6,143 nucleotides of DNA, taken from positions 1 through 6,143 of the forward strand of contig JAWOHN010000006.1 of assembly GCA_046485135.1 (NCBI GenBank), in the 5' to 3' direction. The notes under the pieces were generated by a model. The model ran no database searches, was not told the DNA's origin, and saw nothing but the letters and a program-made list of their open reading frames with translations. Shown piece by piece: positions 1-5,562 of the stretch. Numbering within the stretch: position 1 is the first letter of the stretch; each line of letters starts with the position of its first letter. Source of the stretch: CAZAQS01 sp046485135. Lineage in GTDB: Bacteria > Chloroflexota > Anaerolineae > Anaerolineales > UBA4823. A program made the position numbers and the translations under genes.

Positions 1-669
1 AGCAGCCGCTCCATACAGTGCGTTGGCGTTCTTTGATGTTGTTTGGGCAGAGATCAGCAATTGAGCGTCGATGAATAAACGCAAGGCCTCTGGCATGCCC
101 TCTAGATGAGCGGAAACTGGGCGAAATGCGTCCGCAACCAGGCGGGGAATGGTTAATGCCCGCGCGAATTCTCCCGATGCCAGCCAGCTCAAACCGTGGC
201 GGAATAGGTTGGCGCTTTCCAACCAGGTCTGGGGAGGCCAGGCTGGGGTGCGTAAGGCTAATTCCCACAGCGCATCAGCAGTGCTTTCCTGCCAGCGCCA
301 GAACCCCAATCCTTGCGCCCCAAAAGCAGCCCGGTATTCAGGCCAGCGTGTTTCATCGGTCCAGCGAGCAATTTGCATCTCGCCGGGCAGGTGCACCAGC
401 ATAGCCGGGTTGGCTGGGGTAGCTGGCCAGGCGCCGAGGCCGGTTGCATCTGCCAGCAAATCCATTGGACCGCCTGGATAAAAACCACCGGCCAACGTGG
501 CGCCCGCGTCAAAGCGATAGCCCTGGTGGTAGAAAGTTCCTGCACATCCGCCGGGGTAAATATGGGCTTCTAAAACAGTAACATCCAGGCCTGTTCGAGC
601 CAGGGCTGCGCCAGCTGCCAGACCTCCTACCCCTGCTCCAATCACTACAACTCGGTATGGATCTTTCAC
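1..669 (-). CDS. CrtI/CrtISO-like FAD-dependent oxidoreductase, 3' end missing
   Basis: First 223 codons of a flavoprotein; the reading frame is open to the left edge, so the C-terminal half or more lies outside the window. Seen: a Rossmann dinucleotide-binding motif GAGVGG at residues 11-16, the ribose-binding acidic residue in VLE (E34), PGG at 39-41 and FDAG at 53-56, then a mixed region ending in FIDAQLLISAQTT and NALYGAA. This order is typical of the phytoene desaturase / carotenoid isomerase / CrtD-like family, which oxidises or isomerises polyprenoid chains at the membrane using FAD. The exact substrate cannot be told. The start is GTG at 669-667, two nucleotides after the preceding stop, with GGGGGAG nine nucleotides upstream. 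It is the last visible gene of a four-gene run led by a B12-type regulator, which favours a carotenoid or related lipid role. Other amine-oxidase-type flavoproteins remain possible. Confidence 0.85.
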   Translation of the reverse strand, partial: MKDPYRVVVIGAGVGGLAAGAALARTGLDVTVLEAHIYPGGCAGTFYHQGYRFDAGATLAGGFYPGGPMDLLADATGLGAWPATPANPAMLVHLPGEMQIARWTDETRWPEYRAAFGAQGLGFWRWQESTADALWELALRTPAWPPQTWLESANLFRHGLSWLASGEFARALTIPRLVADAFRPVSAHLEGMPEALRLFIDAQLLISAQTTSKNANALYGAAA

Positions 670-671
670 TG

Positions 672-1118
672 TTACTTGCTCCCCCTTAACAGTTGGCGGG
701 TTTTCCACCCCCGGTAAGCAAACATGGCTGGCAAGCTCAACCAAATCCCCAGGCCAATTGGCGACCACAGGGGGTGCAGGCGTAGCTTGGCTTCTACATC
801 ATCTCGGATCTCGGTAGTGAGGGGATCGATGGGATGGAAGGAGTGGCGGTGAACCCACTCTTTGAATGGTCCGCGTAACTGGCGGTCTGTGAATCCTTGT
901 GGTGATACCTGTTCGATGGTAGCCTTCCAGCGGATGGGCAATGGGCCCATCCAGATGGTGAATTCCATCTCGTCCCCTTCGCCCAACTCGTTGGGAGCCC
1001 GGTGGAGACGGACAATTGCCGGCGGTGGGGTGATCGCTCCCATGCTCCTGGCCTGGCGGTGGAAGGCGGCAACATGGGAGAGGGATGCTTTGACCTTGAA
1101 GCTGTGTCGAAATCTCAT
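672..1118 (-). CDS. SRPBCC (START-like) family protein, polyketide cyclase/dehydrase type
   Basis: A 148-residue single-domain protein of the usual size for a helix-grip SRPBCC fold. Seen: an N-terminal strand RFRHSFKVKASL followed by a helix; a central strand pair EMEFTIWMGPLPIRWKATI (residues 51-69); the stretch GPFKEWVHRHSF (83-94); TTEIRDDVEAKL (101-112); and a C-terminal helix ending in MFAYRGWKTRQLL (132-144). The GPFxxWxHxHxF...TxIxDxV pattern and the FxYR tail recall the SRPBCC domains found alone or fused to TIGR01777 epimerases. These proteins bind hydrophobic ligands in a deep cavity; the ligand here is unknown. The ATG overlaps the TGA of the hydrolase gene (ATGA), which suggests translational coupling, with AGGA eight nucleotides upstream. 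The downstream flavoprotein starts two nucleotides after its stop. I infer a lipid- or pigment-binding accessory of that enzyme; this is unproven. Confidence 0.8.
   Translation of the reverse strand: MRFRHSFKVKASLSHVAAFHRQARSMGAITPPPAIVRLHRAPNELGEGDEMEFTIWMGPLPIRWKATIEQVSPQGFTDRQLRGPFKEWVHRHSFHPIDPLTTEIRDDVEAKLRLHPLWSPIGLGIWLSLPAMFAYRGWKTRQLLRGSK
679..685 (-). promoter_or_regulatory. Ribosome binding site fixing the GTG start of the oxidoreductase
   Basis: GGGGGAG on the minus strand, inside the last codons of the SRPBCC gene, nine nucleotides before the GTG at 669-667. No ATG in this frame lies between this site and the Rossmann motif, so the GTG start is well supported. Confidence 0.7.
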
Positions 1119-1927
1119 GGCATTATCCTGTTAGGGTATGGATAAGAAATTGAAATAACCGGGTTGCTTGGATTACTGGATGTCTGGACGCCTCCCAGGG
1201 CTTTTAGCAGCTCCAGGGTTGCCTCAATGATGATCTGTTGCTGCTCAAGATGGCTGATGGTTGCGGGGAGATCGCCGGCCTGGTCGCCATACCAACCGAA
1301 TTGGGCATGGTTGCCGCCCTCGATGGTTATCCAGCGGGTGTCTGCCGGCAACAAAGCCCTTGATTCTTCTAGCGCTCCTGCAGCCATGACCCCATCGCGG
1401 GTCCCGTATATCGAAATGGCCTCGATATCATATTCAGATAAATTATCGCTGGAAGCAGGGTAAGATGCCATCAACGCCAGACCCTGTACTAAGCCTGGAT
1501 TGCGATAAACAAAACGGGCTGCCATAGCCCCACCTAACGAATGCCCTCCAATTACCCAGTTGCTTATAGACGGATAGGCCTCGAGCACATCTTGCCCGCG
1601 CTCCGACCCAAAAATGGCCAGATTCAGCGGCATTGGTACGATTACCGCCAAGTAGCCCTCTTGCGCGAGTGCGCGTGCCATGGGGGCATAAGCGCGCGCA
1701 TCTACCCGGCCTCCAGGATAGTAAACCAACCCGGCTTTAGGCGTGGAGGCAGCTGGGCGAAAAACCAGCCAGGCGCCTTCCTCCACGATGACCAATGGGT
1801 CGGAAAGCAGGGCAGCCTGGGCTTCTGCCATGGGCTCATTGGTCGCATTAGCCCAGGCCATAAACCCGGCTACTCCTAATAAAACCAATATAAAGAATAC
1901 CGGCAGTATGAACCTACGAACCCGCAT
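1115..1927 (-). CDS. Membrane-anchored or secreted alpha/beta hydrolase
   Basis: A 270-residue alpha/beta-hydrolase-fold enzyme. Seen: a basic N-terminus (MRVRR) followed by a hydrophobic segment at about residues 6-26, so the protein is exported or anchored with the catalytic domain outside; an oxyanion-region strand GLVYYPGG (66-73); the nucleophile elbow GHSLGG with Ser130; the acid Asp178 in GTRDGV; and His207 in GGNHAQFG. The triad is therefore complete. It belongs to the broad PF12695-like hydrolases (esterase, lipase or dienelactone-hydrolase types); the substrate is not predictable. The last 25 residues (about 246-270, rich in S, N, P and Y) follow the final helix and look like an unstructured tail. 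The start follows the regulator stop by 31 nt; the only Shine-Dalgarno-like GGAG lies 13 nt upstream, which is rather far. It is the second gene of the putative regulator operon. Confidence 0.88.
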   Translation of the reverse strand: MRVRRFILPVFFILVLLGVAGFMAWANATNEPMAEAQAALLSDPLVIVEEGAWLVFRPAASTPKAGLVYYPGGRVDARAYAPMARALAQEGYLAVIVPMPLNLAIFGSERGQDVLEAYPSISNWVIGGHSLGGAMAARFVYRNPGLVQGLALMASYPASSDNLSEYDIEAISIYGTRDGVMAAGALEESRALLPADTRWITIEGGNHAQFGWYGDQAGDLPATISHLEQQQIIIEATLELLKALGGVQTSSNPSNPVISISYPYPNRIMP

Positions 1928-1958
1928 GATCTTAGTTTTTCTCCGCTAATGACCTTTT

Positions 1959-3254
1959 CTAATTCTTGTTTTGTTGATACCGGTTTAGCGCCTCGCTGAT
2001 GATGGATCCTTGCTCACCGAGGTGTTCTTGGATAGCTTTTCGGTATGTTTCTAAATAGTGGGTTAGGGCTTCCATTGGCATGCCGTGGTTTTGTAGCAGT
2101 CCTTCCACCCAATGAATGGAGGTATCCAGAGTTGTTGTATCTCCCAGGGCGAGTGCAGCAATCAAATGGTCATGGAAAACGCGTTTGGCCTGTTCCATGG
2201 TTCCGTTTGGCAGGTTGTACTGGCCCATTGCAACAGATATATATGCCTCGATCAAGGGTTGTTTTTGGCTGTAATTTTCCAAAGCGCGTTGAAATTGCTG
2301 TGTAATTTGTTCGTAGCTAATTTTAGTAACTGGAGATCGTCCGATCTGCTCGATCCTACGCGGCACGTTAGAAACCTCGTTGCCCAGGTAATGACCAGGG
2401 ATTTTCGTGACCAATTCTGGCAATTGGTTGAAGATTACCCCGCCAAAAGCCAGGGGTGTCCCCAGATCTTGCAGTAACAAGGCCATATTCCGCAAACTGG
2501 CGGCTGCCGGTAGCGTTTGAGCCAGGCTCACCACCAGATTGGGCGAGGTGGCGTGCAGGGTGGCTTCCATTTTTTCCAGGGGTACATTTGCACCCAGGTA
2601 GATCACTTCCCATCCCTGACGTTTGAGCAGGAAAGTACTTAGCAGCAGGGCAAACTCATGGTTTTCTCCAGGGGGACAGGCGGACAGAATGCGCCCGGAG
2701 CGCGAGGCTGGCGGAGCAGCTGCCACCAGCGCGTGCAGGCGCCGCGTTGCTAATGATGATGCAAAATGTTCTTGTTGAACGGTGGCTTGCCCTTCGTACC
2801 ACTGCTGTCCGATCTCAGCAACCCCCTTTTGCAGGATTTCAACAACCACCGTTTCAGGTATAGCGACTGCAAACGCTTGGGAGAGGACTTGTTCGGCAAC
2901 TTTTTCGTTGAAGTCTTTACAAGCCGATATCCATCTGCGGCGCAGCTCTTCAAGATTGCTCACCTCAATTGGGGTTAGCGCCTCCGCCTGGGTTTCTGCT
3001 AACGGGTCTTGCCCGCTCTCTTCCAAATTGCGCCACATCTCTACGGCGCGGCTGATACTCAGACCTTCTTCCTGGCGTTCTACCAGCCATTTGAGCATGC
3101 GAATGTCCCTTTTTGAGTATAGGCGGTGACCACCGGCAGTACGTTGGGGTTTCACAACACCATAGCGCCTTTCCCAGGCTCGCAGAGTCTCCGGGCTCAA
3201 GCCGGTTTCTTTCGTGACAGCGCGTAAGTTATAGGTTGGTAGGTTTTCAGACAT
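1959..3254 (-). CDS. MerR-type regulator with B12-binding domain, CarH/LitR-like, with C-terminal extension
   Basis: A 431-residue regulator. Domains: a MerR winged helix-turn-helix at about residues 7-72 (TLRAWERRYGVVKP, GGHRLYSKRDI); a four-helix B12-binding cap at about 100-180; a Rossmann-like B12 domain at about 186-300 (RILSACPPGENHEFALLL, GWEVIYLGANVP). Trp152, Glu162 and His163 form the Wx9EH signature of adenosylcobalamin photoreceptors. His199 in ENHEFA matches the lower axial ligand of the D/ExHxxG motif, with the usual Gly replaced by Ala202. Known CarH proteins repress carotenoid genes in the dark as B12-bound tetramers and fall apart in light. Residues about 305-431 form an additional helical region absent from typical CarH (near 300 residues). 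The ATG at 3254 is chosen because AAGGAAGG lies ten nt upstream and the HTH begins at once; the longer upstream reading would run through a promoter and a terminator. It leads a four-gene run. Confidence 0.88.
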   Translation of the reverse strand: MSENLPTYNLRAVTKETGLSPETLRAWERRYGVVKPQRTAGGHRLYSKRDIRMLKWLVERQEEGLSISRAVEMWRNLEESGQDPLAETQAEALTPIEVSNLEELRRRWISACKDFNEKVAEQVLSQAFAVAIPETVVVEILQKGVAEIGQQWYEGQATVQQEHFASSLATRRLHALVAAAPPASRSGRILSACPPGENHEFALLLSTFLLKRQGWEVIYLGANVPLEKMEATLHATSPNLVVSLAQTLPAAASLRNMALLLQDLGTPLAFGGVIFNQLPELVTKIPGHYLGNEVSNVPRRIEQIGRSPVTKISYEQITQQFQRALENYSQKQPLIEAYISVAMGQYNLPNGTMEQAKRVFHDHLIAALALGDTTTLDTSIHWVEGLLQNHGMPMEALTHYLETYRKAIQEHLGEQGSIISEALNRYQQNKN

Positions 3255-3264
3255 GGCAGTAAAG

Positions 3265-3272
3265 CCTTCCTT
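3265..3272 (-). promoter_or_regulatory. Ribosome binding site of the B12-type regulator
   Basis: AAGGAAGG on the minus strand with a ten-nucleotide spacer to the ATG at 3254-3252. It decides in favour of the 431-residue product over an in-frame upstream ATG at 3467. Confidence 0.65.
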
Positions 3273-3339
3273 CTTTTTATAATAAATCTCGGTAACTGCT
3301 CGGACAAAAGCCTGTGCAGGACTCACATATGTTATATAG

Positions 3340-3368
3340 ATTTTAACACAAAGTATAAGAATTGTCCA
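3340..3368 (-). promoter_or_regulatory. Sigma-70-type promoter of the regulator operon
   Basis: On the minus strand a -35 box TGGACA (3368-3363) is separated by exactly 17 nt from a -10 box TAAAAT (3345-3340), which is also preceded by TG at the extended -10 position (TGTTAAAAT). Transcription would start near 3333, leaving a leader of about 80 nt before the regulator ATG. The operator-like motifs at 3385-3417 lie just upstream of the -35 box. Confidence 0.6.
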
Positions 3369-3384
3369 TGTTATGCCCGCCTTA

Positions 3385-3417
3385 TTCTTGACAATATTTG
3401 TACAAAGGGTAAACCGC
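3385..3417. promoter_or_regulatory. Operator-like region: three tandem 11-bp TnnACA units with a central palindrome
   Basis: Read on the plus strand, three consecutive 11-mers are TTCTTGACAAT, ATTTGTACAAA and GGGTAAACCGC. The first two carry TnnACA at the same position in the repeat; the third has TnnACC. As I recall, the operator of Thermus CarH consists of three 11-bp direct repeats with consensus nnnTnnACAnn, so the spacing and core agree with binding by the adjacent CarH-like regulator. The middle unit contains the perfect 10-bp palindrome TTTGTACAAA (3397-3406). The third unit overlaps the terminator stem and may be accidental. Function is inferred. Confidence 0.45.
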
Positions 3418-3439
3418 CCAGGAGAAATCCTGGGCGGTT
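3405..3439 (-). terminator. Rho-independent terminator of the 5'-nucleotidase-family gene
   Basis: A perfect 12-bp inverted repeat, AACCGCCCAGGA (3412-3423) and TCCTGGGCGGTT (3428-3439), with a 4-nt loop. On the minus strand it is followed by TTTACCCTTT, an interrupted T-run; on the plus strand no T-run follows. It lies about 50 nt after the stop of the gene ending at 3490 and just before the regulator promoter, so it separates two same-strand transcription units. Confidence 0.8.
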
Positions 3440-3489
3440 CGGATGGTGTACTTGGGTTTCCCTGCAATATCAGGGTAAGCGGGTTTCTT

Positions 3490-5310
3490 CTAATTTACCC
3501 TGGTGATGCGACCTTCTCCTCCGAATGGATAAGCGCTAGCCTGGATCAACCCACCCAGCCCAATCTCGATGTAATTGCGCAGCGCCTGCTGGTAGGTGAC
3601 TCCCAGGGTTGTAAAGGGCGCTCCCTGGTAGGGATACTGGTCTCCCCCGCGGGCCAGGAAGTCGATCGTGGCGATTGTCAGGGACGGACCAGGCACTACC
3701 ATTCCTGAACTGACGATGACTGTGCCGTCATCCAGGATCACCTCTTGGACGCGAGCTCCATCTTGGATGAGATTTCCCAATGGATCGAGTAATCTCGGCG
3801 TACCGGCTGCATCGTATACAAAGCTGAAACCCGAAATTTGCGCAAAGCGCCCGTCTATATTTTCGACTCGAGAGACAGCGTTTTCCAGGATTTCTTTGAA
3901 TTGTTCACGAGAGATATTCTCTACAATGCTGACAAAATTGGCAAAGGGCACCATGTTTTCGGTATCCAGGACCGTCACTGGGCCAGCCGCAATGATGGTG
4001 TCGTTGCGGATACCGCCGCCATTTTGTAAGCCTACATCAGGGACGGGGATTCCGAAACCAGGGGCTAGTTGGGTGGCCTGCCACAGCAGGGCATCGGCGA
4101 TGAGATTACCTTCATTGGTTTCCTGTGTGCGCACAAACGAGCGCCTGCCATCCAGGTCGACCTCGCTAATGCCCACGACTGTGTTGGCTCTCTCTTCTAA
4201 CGCCTCCAGCAAAGGCTCCACTACCCGCATCTGCAATTCGGGATCGGGCTGGACGGCGTCTGGTTGGTCACCCCCCGCTACACGCACCGGTCCACTGGTA
4301 TCATGGACCATCAGCAGGTTGCCCTGCCGGTCAAAGCCAGCCACAAGCTGCCCCACATAGCCATAACCCCCAGCGGTGGTTACCACGGGCACAAATTTCC
4401 CATCCGCGCTGGTAGCCATGATCGGATAAGGTCCAAGTGCTGTATCTCCGGGAACCAGCAAATCACCCGGGTTGGCCAGCACCTCGTCGCCGCCGCCAGC
4501 CACCATAATGTCAACTCCCCGTAACATGGGCGCTAGATCCAGGTCTTCCGCAACGCTTTGCAGGTGGCTGATCAAGATGATCTTGTTGATACCCATAGCT
4601 TCCAGCCGGTCGACCTCTGCCTGTACGGCCGCGGCCACGTCCGCCATTACGCTGACGTTACGGGGGCTAGATATGAAAGGAAGCATAGGTGTGATTGCGC
4701 CAATGATGCCGAACTGTTCGCCGCGTTCTTTGACCACAACGCTTTTGGCAATCCGGCCTTGATCGACCAGTTCTTGCAGGCGCGGCTCTTGAGAGAAGTC
4801 CAGGTTGGCGCTCAAATAGGCCGGTCGGGTGACCTCATAACCGGCAATAAAATCTGCCAGTACATCCGGGCCAAAGTCGAAATCATGGTTACCGATAGCC
4901 ACAGCGTTGTAGCCGATCAGATCCATGGCGATTGTGTCATAAAACGGGATGCCTTTTTCCAGGCTGCTATTGAACTCAGCTCCAGCCAGGAAATTGTCTC
5001 CGGAGGAAAGCATCAGCGCAACTCGCTTGGCGCCGCGCTGGTCTACCAAGGGTGCTCCGGTGGTTGCCTCCCAGCGCAATTCATCGACGACCGTCTTGAA
5101 GCGGGCGACACCTCCGAAATCCTCCCTTCCACTGCCCAGGTTGATGAGCCTGGATTCTCCGTCATTGTTATGTAGCAATGTAAGCCATACATCGACCTTA
5201 GGAGGCCCTGCGGCCTCGCCGGTTTGCACATCGAAGCCGGCCACCAGCATGGGAGCAGCAATGATTACGATCGATAGGATGGTCAGGATCTTGGTTACTT
5301 TTCGGTTCAT
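3490..5310 (-). CDS. Exported 5'-nucleotidase/UshA-family metallophosphoesterase with altered metal-site motifs
   Basis: A 606-residue secreted protein, of normal length for the family. Seen: a signal peptide (basic NRKVTK, hydrophobic core to about residue 25); a metallophosphoesterase domain at about 41-330 with HNNDGES (D50), SSGDNFLAG (D105), GNHDFDFG (N141, H142), ISHL (H249) and AGGGDEV (271-277); and a C-terminal nucleotide-binding domain at about 375-606 with TNEGNLIADALL (398-409), NGGGIRND (R435), GRFAQISGF (F489) and DFLARGGDQYPY (550-561). Family members hydrolyse nucleotides or other phosphate esters outside the cytoplasm using two metal ions. The usual DxH is here DGE and the usual GHxH/GHSQ loop is GGGDE, so metal binding or substrate may differ. 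The start has AGGAGG five nt upstream (5316-5321). It appears monocistronic, with a terminator behind it. Confidence 0.9.
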   Translation of the reverse strand: MNRKVTKILTILSIVIIAAPMLVAGFDVQTGEAAGPPKVDVWLTLLHNNDGESRLINLGSGREDFGGVARFKTVVDELRWEATTGAPLVDQRGAKRVALMLSSGDNFLAGAEFNSSLEKGIPFYDTIAMDLIGYNAVAIGNHDFDFGPDVLADFIAGYEVTRPAYLSANLDFSQEPRLQELVDQGRIAKSVVVKERGEQFGIIGAITPMLPFISSPRNVSVMADVAAAVQAEVDRLEAMGINKIILISHLQSVAEDLDLAPMLRGVDIMVAGGGDEVLANPGDLLVPGDTALGPYPIMATSADGKFVPVVTTAGGYGYVGQLVAGFDRQGNLLMVHDTSGPVRVAGGDQPDAVQPDPELQMRVVEPLLEALEERANTVVGISEVDLDGRRSFVRTQETNEGNLIADALLWQATQLAPGFGIPVPDVGLQNGGGIRNDTIIAAGPVTVLDTENMVPFANFVSIVENISREQFKEILENAVSRVENIDGRFAQISGFSFVYDAAGTPRLLDPLGNLIQDGARVQEVILDDGTVIVSSGMVVPGPSLTIATIDFLARGGDQYPYQGAPFTTLGVTYQQALRNYIEIGLGGLIQASAYPFGGEGRITRVN

Positions 5311-5430
5311 TTTTTCCTCCTGTGAAATTCTTGTTGTATGTGGTCTATCATCTGGTTGGAGTGATGAGTATCAATATTAAGCTCTCAGCATTTAAATACT
5401 TGTTTGCAGGTCCCCTCCTTTGTAATTGAG

Positions 5431-5447
5431 TAATATGATCAATATTA
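5431..5447. repeat. 17-bp interrupted palindrome, possible operator
   Basis: TAATAT and ATATTA are perfect 6-bp inverted arms around GATCA. Its right part, ATCAATATTA, recurs in the same orientation at 5370-5379, nearer the minus-strand gene. A pair of related sites upstream of a gene is a common operator layout, but AT-rich DNA yields such patterns by chance too. Confidence 0.35.
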
Positions 5448-5459
5448 TCTATTTTACCA

Positions 5460-5507
5460 GATAACGGCGGTAGCTACCCACTTAACTGTGTTGGGTCTGA
5501 TAACGGC
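5460..5507. repeat. Direct repeat GATAACGGC flanking a GGTAGCTACC palindrome
   Basis: GATAACGGC occurs at 5460-5468 and 5499-5507, with starts 39 nt apart. The perfect 10-bp palindrome GGTAGCTACC (5469-5478) begins immediately after the first copy. The group lies just upstream of the likely promoter zone of the VWA gene and may bind a regulator. Confidence 0.35.
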
Positions 5508-5511
5508 AACC

Positions 5512-5562
5512 TTATTAAAAAAATGGTATATTTGTATAGGGGAAAGCGATTATCGGGATAAT
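5512..5562 (+). promoter_or_regulatory. Probable promoter zone of the VWA gene
   Basis: TTATTA (5512-5517) and TATAGG (5535-5540) are separated by 17 nt and form a weak sigma-70-like pair. An alternative is TTGTAT (5532-5537) with GATAAT (5557-5562), but its 19-nt spacer is long. The GATAAT is one arm of the inverted repeat ATTATC-GG-GATAAT (5549-5562), which could be an operator over the promoter. Neither choice is secure. Confidence 0.3.

Noticed and set aside
126..573. Several overlapping plus-strand open frames opposite the FAD oxidoreductase
   Set aside because: The minus-strand frame carries the Rossmann and family motifs and is open over the whole stretch; the plus-strand translations show no domain.
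3311..3320. CCTGTGCAGG in the regulator leader as an operator
   Set aside because: Its arms are only 4 bp, which is expected by chance, and it is unrelated to the motifs further upstream.
3255..3333. A cobalamin riboswitch in the leader of the B12-type regulator
   Set aside because: The leader is only about 80 nt and shows no B12-box-like conserved sequence; a cobalamin riboswitch is much longer.
3388..3393. TTGACA on the plus strand as a -35 box
   Set aside because: No -10-like hexamer lies 16-18 nt downstream (that stretch is the terminator stem), and no plus-strand gene follows.
3255..3467. In-frame N-terminal extension of 71 codons on the B12-type regulator, starting from an ATG at 3467
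   Set aside because: It would span the promoter and the terminator hairpin, has no MerR-like sequence, and the ATG at 3254 has a good ribosome binding site directly before the HTH domain.
3460..3475. Small hairpin CCCTG-CAATAT-CAGGG just after the phosphoesterase gene, as a terminator
   Set aside because: The stem is only 5 bp and no T-run follows; the 12-bp hairpin at 3412-3439 is a far better terminator.
3668..4360. A 230-codon plus-strand open frame opposite the 5'-nucleotidase-family gene
   Set aside because: Its translation is serine-, threonine- and proline-rich without recognisable motifs, and it lies antisense to a gene with clear family motifs throughout; it is a shadow frame.
4558..5175. 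A 205-codon plus-strand open frame opposite the N-terminal half of the same gene
   Set aside because: It has no recognisable domain or clear ribosome binding site and is fully antisense to a well-supported coding region.
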